DNA from: Acidobacteriota bacterium
Lineage (GTDB): Bacteria; Acidobacteriota; Vicinamibacteria; Vicinamibacterales; CAVVIG01
Assembly (NCBI GenBank): GCA_003222535.1
Contig: QHWJ01000332.1
Coordinates: 1 to 60,882, forward strand
Direction: 5' to 3'
DNA length: 60,882 nucleotides
Positions 8,379 to 15,879 of this stretch are shown in pieces; position 1 is the stretch's first letter; each line of letters starts with the position of its first letter. Position numbers and translations under genes: made by a program. Below the pieces are notes generated by a model. The model saw nothing but the letters and a program-made list of their open reading frames with translations. It made no database searches and was not told the origin of the DNA.

Positions 8379-9584
8379 TTACTCCTCGAACCCGACCCAG
8401 TGCGTGCGCTTTTCGATCGCCCCGCGCTTTTGCGCGTCGAGCATCTTGTTCGTCATCCAGTAGAACTCTTTCAGCACGATCGCCTCGCCGCCCATCCCGG
8501 CCATAAATGAGACGACGAGCGGACGCGTGGGGCTTTCGTAGAGAGCCGCACACGCCTCGGCGTACAGGACGCCGCCGCTGCTCACGCTGCCCAGGCCGAG
8601 GTTGGTCTCGATGACGCCGACCACCTTGAACTTGCTGAGCGCGTCCTTGACGCGATCGGTCGGGTAGGGCCGGATCGTCTTGAGCCGCACGAGGCCGACC
8701 TTCGCGCCGCGCTCCCGCATGTGGCGAATGGCGTATCGCGCCGTCACCGCGTGAGCGCCTTGAACGAAGAAGACCACGTCGGCGCCGTCGGTCATGAATT
8801 CCTCGAGCCAGGGGTCGTACCGGCGTCCGAAGATGCGGGCGAATTCGTCATGGGCCTGCTCGATGACCGGTACGGCACCTTCCATGGCGCGGGCGCGCTC
8901 CAGCTGCAGCGGCGGGCCCTGCTCGGGCATGATCTGCGGGCCATGTGAAACGGGACGGCGCGGATCGAGCGGGTACGGATGCGTGTAGGGCGGCAGGAAC
9001 TCCTGCACCTGTCCCGTGTCGGGCAGCTCGACGTCGGTCGTGATGTGCGACACGAAGAACCCGTCCTGGCAGACCATCTGCGGCAGGAGCACGCGGCGAT
9101 CTTCGCCGATACGGAAGCCGAGCAGATGATTGTCGAACGCTTCCTGCGCGTCGCACGACCAGCCCATGAGCCATCCCATGTCGCGCGCCGACAGCGCGTC
9201 GGTGTGCTCCGACCCGAAATCGCCCGGCGGATCCAGCGTGCGGTCCGCGATCATCATCTGCACCGGCATGCGGGTGCCCGAGATCGGCGAGTAGAGCTCG
9301 TACGCGAACTGGACGCCGACGCCGGAGCTGCCGGTGAAGACGCGCGCGCCGCTCGACGAAGCGCCGTGCGCGATGCTCAGCTGCGAGTGCTCGCTGTCGG
9401 CCACGATGTACTCGGCGTCGAGCTCGCCATTCGCCACCATCTGCGCCAGCGCCATCATTGTCGCCGTGTAGGGCCGGATCGGATAGGCCGTAATCACGTC
9501 GACGTCGGCGTACTTGGCCGCCTGCGCCGCCGCGACGCAGCCGTTGATCCGGACTTTCTTTTTCTTTGCGACTGCGGTTGCCAT
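8379..9584 (-). CDS. porA: 2-oxoacid:ferredoxin oxidoreductase alpha subunit
   Basis: 401 aa. It shows the pyrimidine-binding and transketolase-C-like domains of the family: ITAYPIRPYTATM, ADSEHSQLSIAHGASSSGARVFTGSSGVG, MPVQMMIADRTLDPPGDFGSEHTD, then a C-terminal half with VVFFVQGAHAVTARYAIRHMRERGAKVGLVRLKTIRPYP and GVIETNLGLGSVSSGGVLY. It binds the second half of TPP and CoA together with the beta subunit in the cytoplasm. The usual PITPS motif reads PIRPY here, a small departure near the active site. Confidence 0.9.
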   Translation of the reverse strand: MATAVAKKKKVRINGCVAAAQAAKYADVDVITAYPIRPYTATMMALAQMVANGELDAEYIVADSEHSQLSIAHGASSSGARVFTGSSGVGVQFAYELYSPISGTRMPVQMMIADRTLDPPGDFGSEHTDALSARDMGWLMGWSCDAQEAFDNHLLGFRIGEDRRVLLPQMVCQDGFFVSHITTDVELPDTGQVQEFLPPYTHPYPLDPRRPVSHGPQIMPEQGPPLQLERARAMEGAVPVIEQAHDEFARIFGRRYDPWLEEFMTDGADVVFFVQGAHAVTARYAIRHMRERGAKVGLVRLKTIRPYPTDRVKDALSKFKVVGVIETNLGLGSVSSGGVLYAEACAALYESPTRPLVVSFMAGMGGEAIVLKEFYWMTNKMLDAQKRGAIEKRTHWVGFEE

Positions 9585-9599
9585 AGGTGACTCCGTATC

Positions 9600-9682
9600 A
9601 TGGCTAAGGGCTAAGGGCTAATGGTTCGTGGGCAATCGGCCTCCATCGACCGTATGCCATCAGCCATCAGCCATTAGCCATG
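9600..9682. repeat. Inverted array of GGGCTAA / GCCATCA units
   Basis: Left half: GGCTAAGGGCTAAGGGCTAATGG. Right half: GCCATCAGCCATCAGCCATTAGCC, its approximate complement. It lies between the flavoprotein gene and the alpha-subunit gene. Confidence 0.75.
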
Positions 9683-9683
9683 G

Positions 9684-11528
9684 CTATCGCCAGTTCTCTA
9701 TATCCTTCGGCGCCTTGTCCGGCAATCGCCGCAGCTCCTCCGCCTGGCGTCCATGAAGCCCCGGGGTGATCGCGAACGCGGTGTCCATCCGGACTACGCC
9801 CGTATCGAAGTCGAGCTCGGGCACCCCCTCGAGGCACCCCGTCGGACATTCCTCGATGCACACGCGGCAGCCTTTGCAGTAATCGACCAGGATTTTGTAG
9901 AGGCCGTTCGAGCGCACCGAGCGCACGATGCACGGCTCGGGACAGACCAGATAGCAGTTGTCGCACGCGTTGCAGGTGCCGCAGCTGAAGCAGCGGTTGG
10001 CCTCCTCGGTCGCCTGCTCTTCCGAATACGCCTGGATCACCTCGTCCTGCGTGCGGCGGCGGCTCGCCGGCTCCAGCATCGCCTGCCGCACGCGCGGGAA
10101 CTTCGGGAAGTAGGTCATGTTCATCCGGGCCAGATCGGTGATCACGTCGATCGGGACCATCCGCTCCTGCAGCGGCACGCCGCGGAGCACCTTGTCGACG
10201 TTGAACGCCACGCGCTTGCCGTCGCCGACGGCGTTCACCACCATCAGCGGCTGGCCGGATCCGACCTGCACGACGTCGCCCGCGGCGAAAAAATTCGTGT
10301 CGCCGAGACGGCCGAACCGATCGATCCTGATCGTGCCGCGCTCGTTCTTGAACTCGTCGGGCAGCCACGGGAGCGACGCATGCTGCCCCACCGCGATGAT
10401 CACGTTGTCGACCGCGAAGCGCTCGGCCGGCGACTCCCGATCGACCGCGATCGGCGAGGCATTGATGGCGCCGCTGAACCGCGCCCGACAAAGCTGCAGC
10501 GCTTCGACCTTGCCGTTGCCCAGCGCGGCCGTCATGGCCCGTCCGTGCATCAGTTCCACGCCTTCGGCGACCATGTCGTGCAGATCCTCCGGCACGCACG
10601 GCATCTCGCTCGTGTTGCCTTCCACGGTGATCATGGTCACTTCTTCCGCGCCTTGCCGAAGCGCCTCGCGCGCGCAGTCGATCGCCGTGTTGCCGCCGCC
10701 GATGACGGCGACGCGCGGGCCCAGCTTGACCTTCGACGTGCCCATGCCGATGTCGCGAAGGAACGGAAGCCCGTACACCACGCCGTGCTTGTCTTCGCCG
10801 TCGGCGCGCACGCTGTTCGGCTCGGTCAAGCCGACCGCCAGGACGCAGGCGTCGTAGTTCTTCTTCAGCTCGTCCCACGAGACGTCCTTGCCCACCTCGG
10901 TGTTCGTCTTGATGGTGATGCCCAGCTCGACGAGCCGTTCGATCTCGCGATCGAGCACGTCCTGCGGGAGCACCCAGTCGGGAATGCCGCCGCGATTGAG
11001 CCCTCCGGCTTTGGGCGACTTCTCCAGAACGGTGACCGTGTAGCCAAGACGCGCCAGCTGGTACGCCGCGCTGTGTCCCGCCGGCCCCGATCCGACGACG
11101 GCGACTTTTTTGCCGTTGGGACGGCCGGCCGTCACCACGTCGCGCGGCAAGGCCTGGCCGAGGTCGCCGAGAAACCGCTCGACCGCGCGAATGGAAATCG
11201 CTTCGTCGTACTGGCCGCGGTTGCAGGCCTGCTCGCACGGGTGGTAGCACACGCGGCCGGTGACCGACGGAAACGGCATGTCTTCCTTGATGAGCGCGTA
11301 CGCGTCGAGATACTTGCCGCGCTTCACGAGGTCGAGATAGCCCTGGATCTTCTCGTTCGTGCCGCACGCGTTGTTGCACGGCGGCATCTTGTCACGGTAC
11401 ACCGGCCGTATGGCGCGCCAGTTGCCGGTGGGAAACAGGTCCTGACCTCTTTCCTGTGACGGCGCCGGCGTGATCCCGGCAAACGGCACCGCGAGCCAGT
11501 CGGGAATGTGTGTGCCTTTGGTCGACAT
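9684..11528 (-). CDS. GltD-like FAD/NAD(P) oxidoreductase fused to a ferredoxin domain
   Basis: 614 aa. An N-terminal cysteine-rich Fe-S domain (PPCNNACGTNEKIQGY, GRVCYHPCEQACNRGQYDEA) as in glutamate synthase small subunit and dihydropyrimidine dehydrogenase is followed by the FAD fold GSGPAGHSAAYQLARLG, the pyridine-nucleotide fold VIGGGNTAIDCAREALRQGA and the FAD-closing motif FFAAGDVV. A C-terminal region has CFSCGTCNACDNCYLVCPEPC and CKGCRVCIEECPTGC, a two-cluster ferredoxin. It sits between gamma and alpha, so I infer it replaces the delta (ferredoxin) subunit and couples the 2-oxoacid enzyme to NAD(P)(H). Confidence 0.85.
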   Translation of the reverse strand: MSTKGTHIPDWLAVPFAGITPAPSQERGQDLFPTGNWRAIRPVYRDKMPPCNNACGTNEKIQGYLDLVKRGKYLDAYALIKEDMPFPSVTGRVCYHPCEQACNRGQYDEAISIRAVERFLGDLGQALPRDVVTAGRPNGKKVAVVGSGPAGHSAAYQLARLGYTVTVLEKSPKAGGLNRGGIPDWVLPQDVLDREIERLVELGITIKTNTEVGKDVSWDELKKNYDACVLAVGLTEPNSVRADGEDKHGVVYGLPFLRDIGMGTSKVKLGPRVAVIGGGNTAIDCAREALRQGAEEVTMITVEGNTSEMPCVPEDLHDMVAEGVELMHGRAMTAALGNGKVEALQLCRARFSGAINASPIAVDRESPAERFAVDNVIIAVGQHASLPWLPDEFKNERGTIRIDRFGRLGDTNFFAAGDVVQVGSGQPLMVVNAVGDGKRVAFNVDKVLRGVPLQERMVPIDVITDLARMNMTYFPKFPRVRQAMLEPASRRRTQDEVIQAYSEEQATEEANRCFSCGTCNACDNCYLVCPEPCIVRSVRSNGLYKILVDYCKGCRVCIEECPTGCLEGVPELDFDTGVVRMDTAFAITPGLHGRQAEELRRLPDKAPKDIENWR

Positions 11529-11537
11529 GAGTACCTT

Positions 11538-11606
11538 TCAGAAATTGGTGAGTTGGTGAGTTGGTGAGTTCGCGATTTCAATCACTAAGTCACCAAGTCG
11601 CCAACT
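11538..11606. repeat. Inverted array of TTGGTGAG units
   Basis: Three tandem TTGGTGAG units, a short centre, then CACTAAGTCACCAAGTCGCCAACT, the degenerate complement. The array ends at the stop codon of the gamma-subunit gene. Confidence 0.8.
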
Positions 11607-12252
11607 AGGCTACTGCCGCCCCCAGCGGCATGATGTGCAGCTGGTCGAGCGCGGCGCGGAACGCGGCTTTGTTTGCGATCATGGGCTCGATCGTCTCGAT
11701 CTTGACGATGCCCGTCGTCTTGACGACGGCGGCAATGAGCGGCGCGGCGATGTCGGGCGCGATCGCGTTGTTGCGCTCGGCCGCCCCTTCCGTCGACAGG
11801 CGGTCGAGACCAAGCTCCCCCAACCGGTAGTACAGCCATTTGTGATCGGCAATCTTCGCGGCATCGACGCACACGAGCCGCGCGAGCCGTTCGGAGCCGG
11901 GCACGAAGCGGATCATGTATTCGGGCGTGTAGTGCGTATTGATCACGAGCGTGCCGCCGGGCGGCATCCCGCGCATGTAATCCCACCCCTTGACCATCGT
12001 CTGCTCGACCAGCACGACGATGTTCGGCTGGTCGTTCTCGTACGTGAGCGCGTTTTCGATCACGCTGTCGCTCACGCGGCAGTACTTGCGCGTCGGGGCG
12101 TTGGTGCGGTCGGGGTTGTCGACGTAATTCTCCATCGCCTGCGCGAACCGGCCCTCGAGCCGGCCGGCGGCAGCGACCGAATTGACGATGTCGCGGCCCT
12201 CCTTGTCCATGATGATGCCGCGCGTCCACACGGTGAGCTCTATGTAAGCCAT
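11605..12252 (-). CDS. porG: 2-oxoacid:ferredoxin oxidoreductase gamma subunit
   Basis: 215 aa. It starts MAYIELTVWTRGIIMDKEGRDIV, equivalent to the GRGGQG region of gamma subunits though diverged, and continues ENALTYENDQPNIVVLVEQTM, MPPGGTLVINTHYTPE and the C-terminal GIVKIETIEPMIANKAAF. It has the usual gamma-subunit length. It is the first subunit gene of the cluster. The frame is open further upstream because the next gap is coding-like repeat DNA; ATG 12252 is chosen by homology. Assignment rests on motifs and context. Confidence 0.75.
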   Translation of the reverse strand: MAYIELTVWTRGIIMDKEGRDIVNSVAAAGRLEGRFAQAMENYVDNPDRTNAPTRKYCRVSDSVIENALTYENDQPNIVVLVEQTMVKGWDYMRGMPPGGTLVINTHYTPEYMIRFVPGSERLARLVCVDAAKIADHKWLYYRLGELGLDRLSTEGAAERNNAIAPDIAAPLIAAVVKTTGIVKIETIEPMIANKAAFRAALDQLHIMPLGAAVA

Positions 12253-12254
12253 GA

Positions 12255-12300
12255 TGATCCTCGGGTCCGCCCTGATCCGCGGGTCCGCCTGAAGGCGGAC
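12255..12300. repeat. CGGGTCCGCC / AAGGCGGACAC repeat
   Basis: Two direct copies of CGGGTCCGCC(C/T)GA, followed by the palindrome TCCGCCTGAAGGCGGA. It belongs to the same GCCGGAC/GCGGAC family as 13275-13336 and 12400-12425. Confidence 0.6.
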
Positions 12301-12301
12301 A

Positions 12302-14596
12302 CTACCGGAATCCTCGGTCCTCGGTCGTCCTGTCGTTAGTCGCCGTGTCGCCGGTCGCAAGAATATCGCCGGTCGCGCCGGTCGTGTCTTCGGCAGTGTC
12401 CGGCTTCGGCCGGACCTCCTGCACCGCTTCGAAATCGCGCCGGCGCACGACGAACGGCCTGTCACGCGCGCCGCGCTGGAATTCGGCAATCGCCAACAGC
12501 GTCGCTTTCTTGCACAAGGTTTCGATGTCGGCTCCCGTGAGCCCCGCGGCCCGTCGGGCGAGCTCCTCGACGTCGACGTCCGACGCGAGCGGCACCTGCC
12601 GGCAGCAGAGCCGGGCAATCGCCGCGCGATCGGCCGCGTCGGGTTTTGCAAAGCGAACGATATAGTCGAACCGCCCGCTCCGCAAGAGCGCGGGCTCCAC
12701 GCGTTCGGGGCGATTGGTGGCACCCAGCAGAATCACGCCTTTCACGTCGCGCAGGTTGTCGATCTCGCGCAGCAGCTGGCTGAGAATGCGCTGATAGACG
12801 TCGGCGCCGAAGTGATCGGCGCCCAGCCGAGGCGCGATGGCGTCGATCGTGTCGAAGAACAGCAGACACGGCGTCGCCCGCCTCGCCTTCTTGAAGACCT
12901 CGCGCAGCGCCTTTTCGGATTCGCCGAGCCACTTCGAATACAGCTGCGGGCCATCGATGGCAATGAGCGGGATCTGCTTTTCACCGGAGAGCGCGCGCGC
13001 CATCGCCGTCTTCCCGGTCCCCGACGGCCCGACGAGCAGAATGCCGCGCGGAGGAGCCAGCCCGACCTGCTCGTAGATATCGTCGTGCATATGCGCGTGC
13101 TCGACCACGGCGTCGAGCAGCCGCTTCACATCGTCCAGCCCTCCGAGCGAGGCGAACCTCGACGGGCTCTTCTCGACGAGGAATTCCCGCGTCGCGCTGG
13201 GCTCGACTTCCTTCAATCCGGTCAGCCAGTCGTCGCGCGTCACCTGCAGCGTCGCGAGGTCGCCGGCCTCGTCTGTGGCGTCCGGCTTCAGTTGAACCGT
13301 CTGGTTCGGCGTGGTCCGGCTGAAGCCGGACGCCACGGGACTTGTGGACAGGAACCTCCGCAGGGCGACCATCCCGACTTCCTGGCACAACGCTTCGAGA
13401 TCGGCGCCCACGAAGCCATGAGAATGGTCGGCGACGTCCCGAAGATCGACATCGGGACCGAGCGGCATGGCGCGCGTGTGGATTTTGAGGATCTGAAGCC
13501 GGCCCTGGGTGTTCGGCACGCCGATCTCGATTTCGCGATCGAAGCGCCCCGGGCGTCGGAGCGCCGGGTCCAGGACTTCCGGAATGTTCGTGGCGCCGAT
13601 GACGATGACCTGACCGCGCGACACGAAGCCGTCCATCAGGCTCAGGAGCTGCGCCACGACGCGCTTCTCGACCTCGCCGGCCACTTCGGCTCGTTTGGGC
13701 GCCACCGCGTCGATCTCGTCGATGAAGAGGATGGCCGGCGCGCGGCGCGCCGCCTCCTCGAAGACCTCGCGGAGCCTGGCTTCGCTCTCGCCGTAGAACT
13801 TCCGCATGATCTCGGGGCCGTTGAGGTGAATGAAGTGCACGCGGCTCTCGGCGGCGACGGCGCGGGCGAGCAGCGTCTTGCCCGTGCCGGGCGGCCCGTA
13901 CAACAGCACGCCCTTCGGCGCGAGGATGCCCAGCCGCTCGAAGATGCGCGAATGCTTGAGCGGCAGCTCGACGATCTCGCGCACCCGCGCGACCTCACGC
14001 TCCAGCCCGCCGATGTCCTCATAGGACACCGCGGGCGCGCGGGCGGCGGTCTGCTCGCCGTCGACGAGCCGGATGTCGGTGCGCTTCCCGATCACCACGG
14101 GGCCGGAGGGAATCGTGCGCGCGACGTGAAAGTTCACCGCCTTGGCATATGTCGGCACCCGCACCACGCAGCCCGCGACGACCGGCACGCCCTGCAGATC
14201 CTCGAGCATGCGCTCGGGCGCGATGATGGCCGGCGCAGCTCCTTCCCACAGAGGCGAGAAGCGAACGGCCACGGCCTGCGCCGACTCGACGGGGGCCACC
14301 GACACCTGCTCCTGTAGTCCCGCGCCGCAGTTGCTGCGCGCCGTGCCGTCGATCTGAATCGAGCCCTTTTGTCCCTCCTCCGAGAGCTCGGCGCGCGCGA
14401 CGGCGACCGCCGTGCCGGTGATCTTCAGGATGTCGCCCGGCCGGGCGCCAATGCGCACGAGGTCGTCCGGCGCGAGCCGCGCGATCGCGTGGCCGATATC
14501 TTCGACCCGCGCTTCCGCGACCCGGAGCGTCAGCGTGACGGCCGCCGGTGTGTGGAGCGGCTCGGACGCGCGAAGATCGCCGGGGGGGACCGTCAT
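12302..14596 (-). CDS. Cdc48/VAT-like double AAA+ ATPase
   Basis: 764 aa. An N-terminal double-psi-barrel-type domain (about 20-185: LVRIGARPGDILKITG, VVIGKRTDIRL) precedes two AAA modules. D1 has Walker A GPPGTGKT at 234-241, Walker B FIDEID with Asp293/Glu294, and GATNIPEVLDPALRRPGRFD. D2 has Walker A GPSGTGKT at 523-530, but Walker B reads FFDTID, so the catalytic Glu is Thr583 and D2 may bind but not hydrolyse ATP. A palindromic repeat encodes residues 419-441 between D1 and D2, and the tail after about 728 is also repeat-derived. The likely role is a hexameric unfoldase. ATG 14596 overlaps the stop of the upstream gene (ATGA). Confidence 0.85.
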   Translation of the reverse strand: MTVPPGDLRASEPLHTPAAVTLTLRVAEARVEDIGHAIARLAPDDLVRIGARPGDILKITGTAVAVARAELSEEGQKGSIQIDGTARSNCGAGLQEQVSVAPVESAQAVAVRFSPLWEGAAPAIIAPERMLEDLQGVPVVAGCVVRVPTYAKAVNFHVARTIPSGPVVIGKRTDIRLVDGEQTAARAPAVSYEDIGGLEREVARVREIVELPLKHSRIFERLGILAPKGVLLYGPPGTGKTLLARAVAAESRVHFIHLNGPEIMRKFYGESEARLREVFEEAARRAPAILFIDEIDAVAPKRAEVAGEVEKRVVAQLLSLMDGFVSRGQVIVIGATNIPEVLDPALRRPGRFDREIEIGVPNTQGRLQILKIHTRAMPLGPDVDLRDVADHSHGFVGADLEALCQEVGMVALRRFLSTSPVASGFSRTTPNQTVQLKPDATDEAGDLATLQVTRDDWLTGLKEVEPSATREFLVEKSPSRFASLGGLDDVKRLLDAVVEHAHMHDDIYEQVGLAPPRGILLVGPSGTGKTAMARALSGEKQIPLIAIDGPQLYSKWLGESEKALREVFKKARRATPCLLFFDTIDAIAPRLGADHFGADVYQRILSQLLREIDNLRDVKGVILLGATNRPERVEPALLRSGRFDYIVRFAKPDAADRAAIARLCCRQVPLASDVDVEELARRAAGLTGADIETLCKKATLLAIAEFQRGARDRPFVVRRRDFEAVQEVRPKPDTAEDTTGATGDILATGDTATNDRTTEDRGFR
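13275..13336. repeat. Palindromic repeat inserted in frame in the AAA ATPase gene
   Basis: Perfect 17-bp arms GTGGCGTCCGGCTTCAG and CTGAAGCCGGACGCCAC flank a 28-nt centre. On the coding strand it reads VASGFSRTTPNQTVQLKPDA without a stop, in the linker between D1 and D2. Confidence 0.85.
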
Positions 14597-14919
14597 GGCT
14601 CGACGTGAAACCGGCTCTGGATCTGACGGACGAAGCGTTCGAACACGGCGGCGAGCTGCTCCTGCTCGGGATGGTTCGGCGGTTCGGCGGCGATTTGCAC
14701 GGCGGTCCGCTCCGCGCCTGCGTCGACGAGGTGAATCGTGCCGAGGTTGGTGTGCTCGATGGCCCACCCGTCGCTCTTGACCGCGGTGACCGCCATGGAC
14801 AGCGCCGTGGCGTCGCTCTCCCACGGTACGACGATGGCGGCGACATGGCCCTGGCCGCGGGCGTATTCCTCGATCGCGCGTGACACGACGAGGGGCGATC
14901 CGTTTGCGATGAACTCCAA
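14593..14919 (-). CDS. Hypothetical protein coupled to the AAA ATPase
   Basis: About 108 aa from a TTG at 14919 (no ATG or GTG fits; a run of G precedes it). Sequence includes SRAIEEYARGQGHVAAIVVPWESDATALSMAVTAVKSDGWAIEHTNLGTIHLVDAGAERTAVQIAAEPP and ends in a helix (QLAAVFERFVRQIQSRFHVEP). It looks like a small alpha/beta domain of unknown family. The ATGA overlap with the ATPase gene implies translational coupling and perhaps an adaptor or partner role. The true start is uncertain because the 5' side is repeat DNA. Confidence 0.5.
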   Translation of the reverse strand: MEFIANGSPLVVSRAIEEYARGQGHVAAIVVPWESDATALSMAVTAVKSDGWAIEHTNLGTIHLVDAGAERTAVQIAAEPPNHPEQEQLAAVFERFVRQIQSRFHVEP

Positions 14920-14929
14920 ACCCCCCCCT

Positions 14930-15066
14930 GGTATTGCGGATCTCGGACTGCGGATTGCGGATTGCGGATTGCGGATTGAATTGAAGATTGGCTGTTTCAA
15001 ATCGCGACCGGCAATCCCAATCCGCAATTTAATCCGCAATCCGCAATCCGCATTCCGCGATCCGCA
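14930..15066. repeat. Inverted array of GCGGATT units
   Basis: At least five GCGGATT-type units on the left (CGGACTGCGGATTGCGGATT and on), a 50-nt centre, then CAATCCGCAATCCGCATTCCGCGATCCGC as the inverse. It lies between the divergent hypothetical gene (minus) and the GntR gene (plus), so any promoters must lie in or beside it. The same unit occurs inside the gene at 15872-16732. Confidence 0.85.
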
Positions 15067-15084
15067 ATGTGTTAAAGTGGCCCG

Positions 15085-15879
15085 GTGGTCGAACCAGTCA
15101 GGCGGGTGAGTCTGACACCCGTTCCGCGGCGTGTCAAGCGGCCTGGCGGTTCCCGGCAGCGGCCCGCGGAGGCTCAATCGCTCGTGATCGAGCCGATCCG
15201 AAAGACGCGTGTCGCCGAGGAGATCGCCGACCGCATCCGAGTGCTGATTCTCGACGGCACCTTCCCCGCAGGCTTGCCGCTGCCCGCCGAGCGCCAGCTC
15301 GCCGGACGGTTCGGCGTCAGCCGCGGGTCGATCCGCGACGCGTTCCGCACGCTGGAAACCATCGGTCTGCTCGCGACGCGTCACGGCCAGGGCACGTTTC
15401 CGCAGGAGCTGGACGTCGACCGGCTGGTGGCGCCGCTGGCCTCGGTCCTGAGCTACCGCCACGATCTCCAGGACGAGCTGCTGGACGTGCGCCGCATGTT
15501 CGAGCCCGCCGTGGCCCGCGTCGCGGCCTCGCGCATGACCCGTGAAGATCTCGCCGACCTGCAGCGGATTCTCGACGCGCAGCGCAAGAAGCTCAAGAGC
15601 GGCCGGTCGGCCATCGTCGAGGACACGGCGTTTCATGGCGTCCTCGCTCGCGCCACGCGCAATCGCGTGGTCGTCAGCATCATGGCGACCCTGAACGATC
15701 TGCTCGTGGAATCGCGCAAGCTCACGCTGAAACAGAAGGGCCGCCCGGTGCGATCCATCAGGGGACACGAGGCCGTGGTGGCGGCCTTGCGCAAGGGAGA
15801 CGGCGAGGGCGCGGCACGAGCCATGCGAGACCACATCGATCAGATCGCCGAGCTGCTGCAGCACGCGTCCCATGGATGA
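15085..15879 (+). CDS. FadR-type GntR family transcriptional regulator
   Basis: 264 aa from the GTG at 15085; a shorter start at GTG 15184 (VIEPIRKTRVAEEI) gives a cleaner N-terminus and may be the real one. The winged helix is clear: VAEEIADRIRVLILDGTFPAGLPLPAERQLAGRFGVSRGSIRDAFRTLETIGLLATRHGQGTFP. The FCD-type all-helical C-terminal domain (RRMFEPAVARVAASRMTREDL, DTAFHGVLARATRNRVV, GHEAVVAALRKGDGEGAARAMRDHID) would bind a carboxylic acid effector, often with a metal. It overlaps the next gene by 8 nt. Targets are unknown. Confidence 0.88.
   Translation: MVEPVRRVSLTPVPRRVKRPGGSRQRPAEAQSLVIEPIRKTRVAEEIADRIRVLILDGTFPAGLPLPAERQLAGRFGVSRGSIRDAFRTLETIGLLATRHGQGTFPQELDVDRLVAPLASVLSYRHDLQDELLDVRRMFEPAVARVAASRMTREDLADLQRILDAQRKKLKSGRSAIVEDTAFHGVLARATRNRVVVSIMATLNDLLVESRKLTLKQKGRPVRSIRGHEAVVAALRKGDGEGAARAMRDHIDQIAELLQHASHG

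Noticed and set aside
9753-11459. Long plus-strand open frame (568 codons) opposite the flavoprotein gene
   Set aside because: Composition is Arg/His/Ala-rich without motifs, while the minus strand has clear FAD, NAD and Fe-S motifs. High GC gives long antisense frames; similar ones opposite 43457-44926, 12812-14317 and 24351-25949 are rejected for the same reason.
14597-14824. N-terminal extension of the AAA ATPase up to 14824
   Set aside because: The added residues are Arg-rich and coincide with the upstream gene in another frame; ATG 14596 with its ATGA overlap is the natural start.
14930-15066. CRISPR array
   Set aside because: Units are only 7 nt, have no spacers and are followed by inverted copies; no cas genes are nearby.
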